Origin: an uncultured Clostridia bacterium
GTDB taxonomy: Bacteria > Bacillota > Clostridia > Christensenellales > Borkfalkiaceae
Direction of reading: 5' to 3'
Assembly (NCBI GenBank): GCA_944372575.1
Contig: CALVZS010000003.1
Coordinates: forward strand, 61,457-125,456
DNA length: 64,000 bases
Part shown: positions 36,441 to 46,981 of the stretch, in pieces
Numbering within the stretch: position 1 is the first letter of the stretch
Layout of the letters: the number at the start of each line of letters is the position of its first letter
The notes under the pieces: model-generated
What the model was told of the DNA's origin: nothing
What the model saw: only the letters and a program-made list of their open reading frames with translations
The model's database searches: none
Program-made: the position numbers and the translations under genes

Positions 36441-37876
36441 AGTACGCATTTTCCAATGAACAGATGCGCCGTGCGGATGCGGCCGCCATTGCTGCGGGAA
36501 CGCCGTCTCTTGCACTGATGGAGCGGGCAGGGGCGGAACTTGCCCGCGCCGTTGCGGATGCAATGGAGCGCAAGGGCATTTCGGACGTCGTCTTTGTGTG
36601 CGGCGGTGGAAATAACGGCGGAGACGGGTTTGCGGCGGCGCGCCTTCTTGACGAGGCGGGCGAGGACGTGAGCGTGCTCTGCCTTGCGGAAAAGTTTTCC
36701 GACGACTGTGAGGCGATGCGCAGGCAGTACCGCGGGGAAGTACTCGGGCGGATCCCGCGCAGGCGCTTTGGCATCGTGGTGGACTGCCTGTTCGGCACAG
36801 GGCTCTCCCGACCGATCGAAAGGGAAAACCGTGCGCTCGTGGAGTTCATCAACAGCGGCGCCTATGTCATCGCCTGCGACATCCCGAGCGGGCTCATGGA
36901 GTGCGGGATCGCTTCCGAGACCTGTGTGCGGGCGGATGAGACGGTCACGATGGGGCAGGGAAAGCTTGCACTCATCATGGCGGACGGCATTGACTGCGCG
37001 GGAAAGGTGACGGTCGCGGACATCGGCATCCATGCGCAGGAGGCGGGCGTTGAAGTGTGGGAGGCTTCGGACGTGAAGAAGCTTTTTCCCGCCAGGCGTT
37101 CCAATTCGCACAAGGGCAGCTATGGTGCGGCGTGCATTCTTGCGGGCGGTGCGTACAGCGGAGCGGCGTTCCTTGCAGCGGGCGCCTGTCTCAAATCGGG
37201 CGCCGGGTACACCAAACTGTGCGTTACGCCGCAGCTTTTCCCCTATGCAGTCGGGAAGCTGCCTGCCGTGATCCTGAAGGAGACAAAATCCATCGACGGC
37301 GACATTCTCGCGGCAGACTGCATCGCGGCGGGAATGGGCTCGGGCGTGAGCGAGCCGCTCTACGTTCACATTGCCGAATTGCTCGGGATGTACACGGGAA
37401 CGCTGATCCTGGATGCGGATGCGCTCAATACGCTTGCCGCCTACGGGACGGAGGTGCTTGAAAAAAAGATGTGCCGCGTCATTCTGACGCCGCATCCGAA
37501 GGAGTTTGCCCGTCTTGTGGGGAAATCGGTGGGGGAGATCCTCGCCGATGCCGTCCATGAGGCGAAGTCGTTTGCGCAGCGCTTTGGCGCCACGGTCATC
37601 CTCAAAAACAATCGCTCCGTCATTACAGACGGCGTGCGTGTCGCCGTCAATCCGACGGGCTCGGCGGCGCTTGCAAAGGGCGGCAGCGGGGATGTGCTCT
37701 CCGGCTTGCTCGCGGGGACGTGCGCACGGGGAATCGCGCCCTTCGATGCAGCATGTGCGGCAAGCTGGCTGCTGGGCAGAGCGGGGGAGATCGCGGCGGA
37801 ACGGCTCGGGGAGTATTCCGTCGATTCGGCCGATGTCATATCCTGCATTCCTGAGGCGATCCGCACGCTTGCGTAA
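36437..37876 (+). CDS. nnr: bifunctional NAD(P)H-hydrate epimerase/dehydratase
   Basis: Repairs hydrated NAD(P)H. 479 aa with an N-terminal YjeF epimerase domain (VFVCGGGNNGGDGFAAARLL, DCLFGTGL) and a C-terminal ribokinase-like dehydratase (KGSYGAACILAGGAYSGAAF, LTPHPKEFARL, KGGSGDVLSGLLAG). The start codon is TTG, overlapping the recX TGA by 2 bases (TTGA), with GGGGAGGG 9 nt upstream. This start agrees with the conserved N-terminus (MKYAFSNEQMRRADAAA). A bidirectional AT-rich hairpin follows. Confidence 0.95.
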   Translation: MKYAFSNEQMRRADAAAIAAGTPSLALMERAGAELARAVADAMERKGISDVVFVCGGGNNGGDGFAAARLLDEAGEDVSVLCLAEKFSDDCEAMRRQYRGEVLGRIPRRRFGIVVDCLFGTGLSRPIERENRALVEFINSGAYVIACDIPSGLMECGIASETCVRADETVTMGQGKLALIMADGIDCAGKVTVADIGIHAQEAGVEVWEASDVKKLFPARRSNSHKGSYGAACILAGGAYSGAAFLAAGACLKSGAGYTKLCVTPQLFPYAVGKLPAVILKETKSIDGDILAADCIAAGMGSGVSEPLYVHIAELLGMYTGTLILDADALNTLAAYGTEVLEKKMCRVILTPHPKEFARLVGKSVGEILADAVHEAKSFAQRFGATVILKNNRSVITDGVRVAVNPTGSAALAKGGSGDVLSGLLAGTCARGIAPFDAACAASWLLGRAGEIAAERLGEYSVDSADVISCIPEAIRTLA

Positions 37877-37917
37877 AATACAAAATATCCCTTTTAACCG
37901 AGGGATATTTTGTATTT
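37876..37917. terminator. bidirectional terminator between nnr and a convergent gene
   Basis: Perfect 16-bp stem AAATACAAAATATCCC (37876-37891) / complement (37902-37917), AT-rich and starting at the nnr stop codon. Useful for both convergent genes. Confidence 0.7.
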
Positions 37918-37922
37918 ACAAA

Positions 37923-37943
37923 GTATTGTTTCAGACATAATAC
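37923..37943. repeat. 21-bp palindrome, copy 2
   Basis: GTATTGTTTC-A-GACATAATAC: right arm identical to copy 1 at 8475, left arm with two changes. Confidence 0.65.
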
Positions 37944-37948
37944 ATCTT

Positions 37949-38716
37949 TTATCCCTGCGGGACATATCCGAAAATGCGGATCAGGATGGCTGCGATGATC
38001 AGGAGACTTCCCGTCACCAGGTAATATACGGGAAAAAAGACGAACAGACTCATGACAAGAAGTGCTGCGCCGCTGACAAAAAACGGATAGGCATTGCGCT
38101 TTGAGAAGGCGCGGCGCAGTTTTGTGCGCACCGATTTTCGCGGGATCTCGCCGCAGATGAGCGGCTCCGGCATTCCCGTCCGGTTGAACAGTTCATAGAT
38201 GTCGGCAGCGGTCATCGCCCGGCGCGCGAAGGCGGAAAGCAGCTTTTCCGCCTCCGGAGAGAGTGCATTGCAGGCAATGATGAAGGGGCGTTTTTGGTAG
38301 ACTTTCAGCAGATGTGCAACGGCATCCGCCGACACCGGCTGCATGGTAAAGATGGGGATAAGCGGCGTTTCGTCCATACTGAGCGCGTCCTGTTCGCAGT
38401 GTGCCTCTTTTCCGTCTTTGAGAAAGGCGTCAAGCAGAGCCGCCCGTACACGCTCGTCTGTTTCAAGGGCAAGGTGCAGCATGAGTTTTTCCCGTGCCTC
38501 CAGCTCTTTCTTTCCGAGATAGCGTTTTTTATGGCGGGATGAGAGAAAAAGAAAGAGGATACCGCCGATCGCGAGCGCAAGGAGGGTCGCTACCGTAAAG
38601 CATACCCATGTCGGCATCCGGAACCATCGCATCATCCCGACGAGGATGAACCATGCGGAGGCAGTATAAAAAAGAACGTCGGCAAAGAGCGGGAAATCGA
38701 ATTTTTTCATGCTCAT
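37949..38716 (-). CDS. unknown multi-pass membrane protein
   Basis: 255 aa. Two N-terminal membrane helices (FADVLFYTASAWFILVGMM and WVCFTVATLLALAIGGILFLF), a cytoplasmic-looking middle of about 130 residues and a hydrophobic C-terminal hairpin (PFFVSGAALLVMSLFVFF / YYLVTGSLLIIAAILIRIF). No named family. Starts at ATG 38716 (MSMKKFDF) or 38710; no strong ribosome site. The open frame extends far upstream but only antisense to nadD. Convergent with nnr and divergent from nadD-yqeK, with no operon partners. Confidence 0.7.
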   Translation of the reverse strand: MSMKKFDFPLFADVLFYTASAWFILVGMMRWFRMPTWVCFTVATLLALAIGGILFLFLSSRHKKRYLGKKELEAREKLMLHLALETDERVRAALLDAFLKDGKEAHCEQDALSMDETPLIPIFTMQPVSADAVAHLLKVYQKRPFIIACNALSPEAEKLLSAFARRAMTAADIYELFNRTGMPEPLICGEIPRKSVRTKLRRAFSKRNAYPFFVSGAALLVMSLFVFFPVYYLVTGSLLIIAAILIRIFGYVPQG

Positions 38717-38746
38717 ATTTTTGCCGCTTTTTTCCTCGATTAAACC

Positions 38747-38775
38747 TTGCAAAGGGAGAGATTCTGTTGTATAAT
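38747..38775 (+). promoter_or_regulatory. nadD-yqeK promoter
   Basis: -35 TTGCAA (38747-38752), 17-nt spacer, -10 TATAAT (38770-38775). Only 6 nt separate the -10 box from the ATG. Confidence 0.8.
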
Positions 38776-38781
38776 GGGCGT

Positions 38782-39909
38782 ATGAAGGTCGCGCTTTTCG
38801 GGGGATCGTTCGATCCCGTTCATATGGAACACGCGCATTATGCGCAGGCGGCAAAAGAGGCGCTCGGACTGGATAAAGTGATCGTCCTGCCTGCCGGGAT
38901 CGCCCCTCATAAGAGCGGCGCGTATGCCGGGGGGGAGGAACGGCTTGCCATGTGCAGGCTCGCTTTTTCCTCCTTTTCCTGGGCGGAAGTGAGCGATTTT
39001 GAGGTGAAACAGCAGGGGAAGAGTTATACCTATCTGACCTGCCGCCATTTCGCCGAAGCGTACCCGGACGCACAGCTGTATTTTCTTGTCGGCGAGGATA
39101 TGCTGGAGGATTTTTTTACCTGGAAAAATCCGGACGATATTCTTGCGCACGCACGGCTTGTCGCCTGCGGAAGGGCTAACCGGCTGCCGTATTCCCTGCA
39201 TGAGAGGTTTCGTGCGCGCTTCGGTGTGGACTTTCTGACCGTTCCCTTTACGGGTGAGGCGGTCTCCTCCCGCCTCCTCCGCGTCGATCTTGCGTTCGGG
39301 AAGCGGCCGTTTGCGATCGATCCGCACGTCCTTTCGTATATAGAGGAGCATCGGCTCTATTCGCATCCCGCCATTGCGCCGGCGCTCGCCCTCGAAAAGG
39401 AAGAGCGCAGGGAACACAGCTATCGCGTGGCGCGCATGGCGGTGGAGCGTGCGTCCTCGGCAGGGATTTCGGAGGAGAAAGCGCTGCTTGCTGCCGCGCT
39501 GCATGACTGCGGAAAATATGTTCCGCTCTCCTCACCGCTGCTGGAGGACTTTACGTCGCCCGAGAATGTTCCGCCGCCCGTCATGCATCAGTATACGGGC
39601 GCCTATCTCGCGCGGCACTGTTTCGGCATTGAGGATGAGGAGATCCTGGACGCCATCCGCTATCACACGAGCGGGAAGCGTGACATGACGCCGCTCGGAA
39701 TGCTCGTCTACCTCTCCGATCTTTTGGAGGAGGGGAGGAAGTTTGAGGGGATCGATGAACTGCGCGCGCTGTTTTATACCGATCTGGAAGTCTGCCTGTA
39801 CCGTTCCCTGGAGGGTCAGCTCTCCTATCTGCAGGGAACGAAAAAGCCCGTTTATCCGCTCACGGAGCAGGCGTATCGGTGGATTAGACGGATCGTAAAG
39901 GGAAAATAG
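38782..39909 (+). CDS. nadD: NadD-YqeK fusion: nicotinate-nucleotide adenylyltransferase with HD phosphohydrolase domain
   Basis: 375 aa. Residues 1-200 are NadD: MKVALFGGSFDPVHMEHAHY (nucleotide-binding HxxH variant) and the VSSRLLR motif near residue 160; it adenylates nicotinate mononucleotide for NAD synthesis. Residues about 200-375 are YqeK: EHSYRVARMA, AALHDCGKY (HD) and YHTSGKRDMTPLGMLVYLSDLLEEGR. YqeK homologues hydrolyse Ap4A. The genes are usually separate neighbours. There is no ribosome site; the promoter places +1 at the ATG, so the mRNA is likely leaderless. rsfS follows after 73 bp. Confidence 0.93.
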   Translation: MKVALFGGSFDPVHMEHAHYAQAAKEALGLDKVIVLPAGIAPHKSGAYAGGEERLAMCRLAFSSFSWAEVSDFEVKQQGKSYTYLTCRHFAEAYPDAQLYFLVGEDMLEDFFTWKNPDDILAHARLVACGRANRLPYSLHERFRARFGVDFLTVPFTGEAVSSRLLRVDLAFGKRPFAIDPHVLSYIEEHRLYSHPAIAPALALEKEERREHSYRVARMAVERASSAGISEEKALLAAALHDCGKYVPLSSPLLEDFTSPENVPPPVMHQYTGAYLARHCFGIEDEEILDAIRYHTSGKRDMTPLGMLVYLSDLLEEGRKFEGIDELRALFYTDLEVCLYRSLEGQLSYLQGTKKPVYPLTEQAYRWIRRIVKGK

Positions 39910-39921
39910 TCAATTAAAATA

Positions 39922-39942
39922 GTAATATTTCAGACAAAATAG
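39922..39942. repeat. 21-bp palindrome, copy 3 (degenerate)
   Basis: GTAATATTTC-A-GACAAAATAG. It shares the central TTTCAGACA and general layout with copy 2. Located in the nadD-rsfS gap. Confidence 0.5.
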
Positions 39943-39982
39943 TATGCAAATGTACAGAAATTCGTTTTTGGAGGTTCAAAAG

Positions 39983-40333
39983 ATGGAAGGACATGAACTG
40001 GCACTTGCCTGCGCAAAGGCACTTTCGGAAAAGAAAGCGCAGGATATCGTCATTCTCGATGTGCGCGATCAGACCATTGTATGCAGTTACTTTGTCATTG
40101 CCAGCGGCAGAAGCACCACGCAGGTACGCGCGCTCGGCGATGCCGTTGAGGAGAAGTTGGAAAAGGAAGCCTCCCTTTCTCCCGTGCGCAAGGAGGGCCT
40201 GCGCGAGGGAAGATGGGGCGTGCTCGACTACGGCGATGTCATCGTGCATATCTTCAATGAGGAGTCCCGCCTCTATTATTATCTTGAACGGCTCTGGGAT
40301 TCGGGCAGGAATATCGAGCGCTACGAAGACTGA
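39983..40333 (+). CDS. rsfS: ribosome silencing factor RsfS
   Basis: 116 aa. Binds uL14 on the 50S subunit and blocks subunit joining in slow growth. Core signatures: AQDIVILDVRDQTIVCSYFV, VIASGRSTTQVRALGD, and GRWGVLDYGDVIVHIF followed by SRLYYYLERLW. ATG 39983 follows GGAGG; the 13-codon upstream extension lacks one. It is next to nadD-yqeK as in most Firmicutes. Confidence 0.95.
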   Translation: MEGHELALACAKALSEKKAQDIVILDVRDQTIVCSYFVIASGRSTTQVRALGDAVEEKLEKEASLSPVRKEGLREGRWGVLDYGDVIVHIFNEESRLYYYLERLWDSGRNIERYED

Positions 40334-40388
40334 AAGGCGTGATCAGCTTTTGTGCTGATGGGGCTTTGCTTGCAATGACTGTGAGGCG

Positions 40389-40949
40389 ATGATGAAAAAG
40401 CGACAGGAATCTCTTTCTTTGCTCCGGGGAGCGGTCGGAACTTATCGGTTGTGTCGGTGCTATTTTTCCTATGATCCGGAGTATTGGTATTTTTATTTGT
40501 TCGGTATTTCAGATCAGCTGATGCTTGGGGCGGAAGAAGATGATTTTCTTCTCGACGGTTTCCAGATCAGAAGGCTCGCAGATCTGCGGCGTGTTGAAAT
40601 AAAAGACGACCTCTGTGTCCGGATCAATGAGGAGAACGGGCTTCTTTGCGGCGTAGAAAGGCCCACGATCGATCTTTCGTCATGGAAAAGCGTGTTTGAG
40701 AGCTTTCCGCATGATCTCATGCTCATTGTACAGAATGAAAGTGCCGGGAGAAGAGGCTTTTTTTATCTCGGGTATATCACACGGGTTGACCAGACCTATA
40801 TTGTTTTTTCTTCTTTTGATGCTGACGGAAGGCGGACGGATGGCATTCATATCTTTTATGATGCGATTACGAGCGTTACGTTTGGCGACAGATATTCCGC
40901 AACATGGCAAAAATATCTCTGCATGCATCCGGGTGCAGGGGCGGAATGA
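40389..40949 (+). CDS. unknown 186-aa protein
   Basis: No signal or membrane segment. The text MMKKRQESLSLLRGAVGTYR starts it; an aromatic-rich strand (YFSYDPEYWYFYLFGI), then EDDFLLDGFQIRRLADLRRVEIKDD and FYLGYITRVDQTYIVFSSF follow. The pattern suggests a beta-rich domain of the kind seen in small 'DUF' proteins found in polymorphic toxin-immunity loci, but no toxin is adjacent. Base composition is visibly more AT-rich than flanking genes. Two tandem ATGs (40389, 40392); a weak GAGGCG lies just before. Function unknown. Confidence 0.65.
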   Translation: MMKKRQESLSLLRGAVGTYRLCRCYFSYDPEYWYFYLFGISDQLMLGAEEDDFLLDGFQIRRLADLRRVEIKDDLCVRINEENGLLCGVERPTIDLSSWKSVFESFPHDLMLIVQNESAGRRGFFYLGYITRVDQTYIVFSSFDADGRRTDGIHIFYDAITSVTFGDRYSATWQKYLCMHPGAGAE

Positions 40950-40961
40950 GGGTTTTTGGAT

Positions 40962-41204
40962 TTACTTGAAATCAATGCGCTTGGGTGCGGAATACTCCGT
41001 CCGGGCGCGTTTTTTCTTGCGCTCGACCAAAAAGTAGACGGGTTCCGCGGGCTTTTCTCCCTTGGGCGGAGGATCAGGAGGCAGCTTTTTGTGGAGCGTG
41101 CGCCAGCCGACGCGCGCAAGGCGGAAGCCGAACACGAGGATAATGCATATGAGCAGAACGCAGAAGGCGTACAGCGCGCCCTGTCCCTGGACAGATAGGA
41201 TCAT
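40962..41204 (-). CDS. small single-pass membrane protein
   Basis: 80 aa on the minus strand. It starts MILSVQGQGALYAFCVLLIC with one membrane helix at about residues 8-30, followed by a proline- and lysine-rich cytoplasmic tail (KLPPDPPPKGEKPAEP; VERKKKRARTEYSAPKR). AAGGA is 4 nt upstream of ATG. Small, and read opposite to the longer rsfS and secA genes, but the good ribosome site and clean protein features support it. No named family; function unknown. Confidence 0.7.
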   Translation of the reverse strand: MILSVQGQGALYAFCVLLICIILVFGFRLARVGWRTLHKKLPPDPPPKGEKPAEPVYFLVERKKKRARTEYSAPKRIDFK

Positions 41205-41373
41205 GTCCTTATGATAGCAGATTGTTTTTGTCACAAAATTGCAAAAAAGGGCGGCTGCGTGCGAATTTTGCCTGATCGGACAGAAGAAAGCACGCAGAGG
41301 GGCAGATATGTCGTTTCGTCGTGTGAAAAGCGTGTGAGCAGGTGATTTTTTCGGAAAAACATGGGCAATCGCT

Positions 41374-41402
41374 TTGACATTTTGCGAAAATAATAGTAAA
41401 AT
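41374..41402 (+). promoter_or_regulatory. secA promoter
   Basis: -35 TTGACA (41374-41379), 17-nt spacer, -10 TAAAAT (41397-41402), about 57 nt upstream of the start. Confidence 0.85.
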
Positions 41403-41465
41403 GGAAAAGTTAGAAAACAATGGCGTACTTTGGGATTTTTCAAGGCACGCAAACGGAGCGTAAAG

Positions 41466-44432
<2,967 letters not shown>

Positions 44433-44441
44433 GAGGTTCAC

Positions 44442-44473
44442 GAATTTCTCCGAGCAAAGGCTCGGAGAAATTC
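44442..44473 (+). terminator. strong hairpin after secA
   Basis: GAATTTCTCCGAGC (44442-44455), AAAG loop, perfect complement (44460-44473), extendable by TCAC/GTGA. No T-run follows, so termination is uncertain. Confidence 0.5.
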
Positions 44474-44707
44474 CGTGAGGTTTAGGAAAAACACCGAAGG
44501 GACTTCGCCGAAGGTGCGCCTCCTTCTTGTTTTCCCTCTTGGCGCGATTTTGAGGGCTTATAATTTTAACTCGCGCCAATTCACCCTTTCCCCATAAGCC
44601 GCGTGAGCGGCCAACAAGGGCGCAAAAGGCATAACGCAGTGACGCCTTTTGCAACATGATTTTAGCAAGGGCACTTTTGCACGTTTATCATCGATCAAGG
44701 AAACCAT
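44474..44707. repeat. hairpin-rich secA-prfB gap
   Basis: No gene seen. Perfect inverted repeats stack here: CGAAG/CTTCG near 44491; TTGGCGCGA (44539-44547) / TCGCGCCAA (44571-44579); GCCGC-GTGA-GCGGC (44598-44611); GCAAAAGGC (44622-44630) / GCCTTTTGC (44644-44652). This looks like a dispersed intergenic repeat or a structured RNA leader. A TATAAT at 44559-44564 sits in a loop. Confidence 0.6.
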
Positions 44708-45805
44708 ATGTTCAAAGCAGACGATTACAGATTGCGCATCAAGGCGCTGGAGGACACCCTCGGCGAGGCAAAGTATGCGCTGGATATTGACAATATCTCC
44801 GAGCGGCTCAAGGGGCTGAAGGCGGAACAGGAAAAGCCGGAAGTGTGGCAGGATCTTGAGCGCTCTGCCAAGATCGGCCGCGAGATTTCCTCCATCGAGA
44901 GCAAGATCGCTTCCTATGAAAAGGGAAAAAAGGCGCTTGGCGATGCGGGAGAGATCGTCGATCTCATCGAGGAATCGGGGGAGGAGGATCTCGTCCCCGA
45001 ACTCGACAAGATGATGTCGGCGGCGGAAAAGGACATTGAAGAGATGCGCATCCGTGCGCTGCTGCGCGGCAAGTACGACTCCTCCAACGCGCTCATGTCG
45101 CTGCACGCGGGCGCGGGCGGCACGGAGGCGTGCGACTGGTGCCAGATGCTCTATCGCATGTACTGCCGCTATGCCGAGAAGAACGGCTATAAGGTCACCG
45201 AGATCGACCGCCTGCCCGGCGATTCCGCGGGGCTCAAGTCGGTGGATTTCAAGGTGGAAGGCGAAAATGCCTACGGTTATTTGAAAGCGGAGATCGGTGT
45301 GCATCGTCTGGTGCGCATCTCGCCCTTCGATGCCAACAAGCGCCGTCAGACCTCCTTTGCCTCCGTGGAAGTCATGCCGGAGGTCGAGGACGACGGCGAG
45401 ATCGAGATCAAGGATGAGGACATCCGCATCGATGTGTATCGTTCCTCGGGTGCGGGCGGACAGAAGGTCAACAAGACAGAGACCGCTATCCGTATCACGC
45501 ACTATCCCACGGGGATCGTGGTCACCTGTCAGAATGAGCGCAGTCAGCTGCAGAACAAGGAGATGGCGTTCAAATACCTCAGAAGCCGGCTGCTTGAAAA
45601 ACAGCTCGAGCAGCGGATGCAGGAGGAGGCGGCGCTCAAGGGCGAGACCAAGAAGATCGAGTGGGGTTCGCAGATCCGCTCCTATGTGTTCTGTCCCTAC
45701 ACGCTTGTCAAGGATCACCGCACCGGCTATGAAGTGGGCGATGTGCAGGCGGTCATGGACGGGGATATTCAGGGATTTATTATCGATTATCTGAAAAAGT
45801 CGTAA
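44708..45805 (+). CDS. prfB: peptide chain release factor 2
   Basis: Stop codon (UGA/UAA) recognition and peptide release. 365 aa in one continuous frame; the programmed +1 frameshift near codon 25 used for autoregulation in many bacteria is absent. The GGQ loop is SSGAGGQKVNKTETAIR, and the UGA/UAA discriminator of RF2 is RISPFDANKRRQTSF (SPF). AAGGA is 5 nt before the ATG. RF2 translation can depend on the structured 5' region between secA and prfB. Neighbour tsaD lies 60 bp downstream. Confidence 0.96.
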   Translation: MFKADDYRLRIKALEDTLGEAKYALDIDNISERLKGLKAEQEKPEVWQDLERSAKIGREISSIESKIASYEKGKKALGDAGEIVDLIEESGEEDLVPELDKMMSAAEKDIEEMRIRALLRGKYDSSNALMSLHAGAGGTEACDWCQMLYRMYCRYAEKNGYKVTEIDRLPGDSAGLKSVDFKVEGENAYGYLKAEIGVHRLVRISPFDANKRRQTSFASVEVMPEVEDDGEIEIKDEDIRIDVYRSSGAGGQKVNKTETAIRITHYPTGIVVTCQNERSQLQNKEMAFKYLRSRLLEKQLEQRMQEEAALKGETKKIEWGSQIRSYVFCPYTLVKDHRTGYEVGDVQAVMDGDIQGFIIDYLKKS

Positions 45806-45865
45806 GCTCCCGCTTCGCATCTCCGTCACGATGCATTGTCGCGCTGCGGCAAGCCAAATTATCCC

Positions 45866-46900
45866 ATGGTAAATTTGAAAGAGAGCCCGATCATACTGGG
45901 CATTGAATCCTCCTGCGACGAGACGGCGGCCGCCGTCATCCGCGGGAGGGAACTTTTATCGGACGAGATCGCATCCTCGGCGGCGACGCAGGCAAAGTAC
46001 GGCGGCGTCGTACCGGAGATCGCTTCCCGCGCTCACGCCGAGGCGGTGGACGAGGTGGTCGAGCGCGCCCTGCAGAATGCGGGCGTCAAAAAGGAGCAAC
46101 TGGACGCCGTTGCCGTCACCTACGGGGCGGGGCTTCTGGGCGCGCTGCTTGTGGGACTTTCCTTTGCAAAGGGATTTGCCTACGGGCTGGGCATCCCGCT
46201 CATCGGCGTCGATCACATCCGCGGTCACCTTGCGGCGGCGTATCTGGAGGATGTAACGCTCGAACCTCCCTTTCTGACGCTGCTTGCCAGCGGCGGCCAC
46301 ACTGCCATCCTCTATACCGAACGCGCGGACAATTTCCGCGTGCTGGGCGGCACGCTGGACGATGCGGCGGGGGAGGCGTTTGACAAGGTGGCGCGCGTGC
46401 TGTCCCTTCCCTATCCCGGCGGGCCGCACATCGAAGCGCTTGCGCGGGAGGGCAGAAACGTCGTTCCCATGCCCAGGATGCTCAAGGGGGGCGGCGGGTA
46501 CGATTTTTCTTACAGCGGGCTCAAGACGGCAGTCATCAATTATGTGCATACCAGGCAGCAGAGGGGGGAGGCATATTCGCGTGCGGACGTCGCCTGCTCC
46601 TTTCAGCATGCCGCGCTGGACGTGCTCGTCAGAAAGACCATTGAGGGCGCAAAGGAAACGGGCGCAGAGGTGGTGACGGCGGGCGGCGGCGTGGTTGCGA
46701 ACGGCTATCTGCGCGCATTGCTTACAGAGGCGTGTGCGCGGGAGGGGTTAAAGTTGGTGCTGCCCGTCAAAAAACACTGCACGGACAATGCCGCCATGAT
46801 CGCGGCGGAGGGATTGGTGCAGTACCGGCTTTGCAATTTTTCGCCTCTCTCCCTGAATGCGGAGGCGAGTATCCCGCTTGTCCGCTCCTCAGGCAAATAA
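45866..46900 (+). CDS. tsaD: tRNA N6-adenosine threonylcarbamoyltransferase TsaD
   Basis: Transfers threonylcarbamoyl to A37 of ANN-decoding tRNAs with TsaB and TsaE. 344 aa. The ASKHA fold motifs are ILGIESSCDETAAAVI, VVPEIASRAHAE, metal histidines in GVDHIRGHLAAA (HxxxH), LASGGHTAIL, and DDAAGEAFDKVARVLSLPYPGGP. The protein lacks the TsaB domain seen in fusions. ATG 45866 (MVNLKESPI) has no clear ribosome site; TTG 45836 would add 10 residues. Between prfB and spoVAD. Confidence 0.94.
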   Translation: MVNLKESPIILGIESSCDETAAAVIRGRELLSDEIASSAATQAKYGGVVPEIASRAHAEAVDEVVERALQNAGVKKEQLDAVAVTYGAGLLGALLVGLSFAKGFAYGLGIPLIGVDHIRGHLAAAYLEDVTLEPPFLTLLASGGHTAILYTERADNFRVLGGTLDDAAGEAFDKVARVLSLPYPGGPHIEALAREGRNVVPMPRMLKGGGGYDFSYSGLKTAVINYVHTRQQRGEAYSRADVACSFQHAALDVLVRKTIEGAKETGAEVVTAGGGVVANGYLRALLTEACAREGLKLVLPVKKHCTDNAAMIAAEGLVQYRLCNFSPLSLNAEASIPLVRSSGK

Positions 46901-46981
46901 AACATGGATAATACGGATGGGCGCTCCTGCATGGGGCGTCTTTTGTATATTTTTTCCTGCCGTGCGCAAACTGCATCCGAT

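Noticed and set aside
41205..41465. secM-like regulatory leader or riboswitch upstream of secA
   Set aside because: No arrest-peptide ORF or conserved aptamer is visible; the region holds a promoter and otherwise plain sequence.
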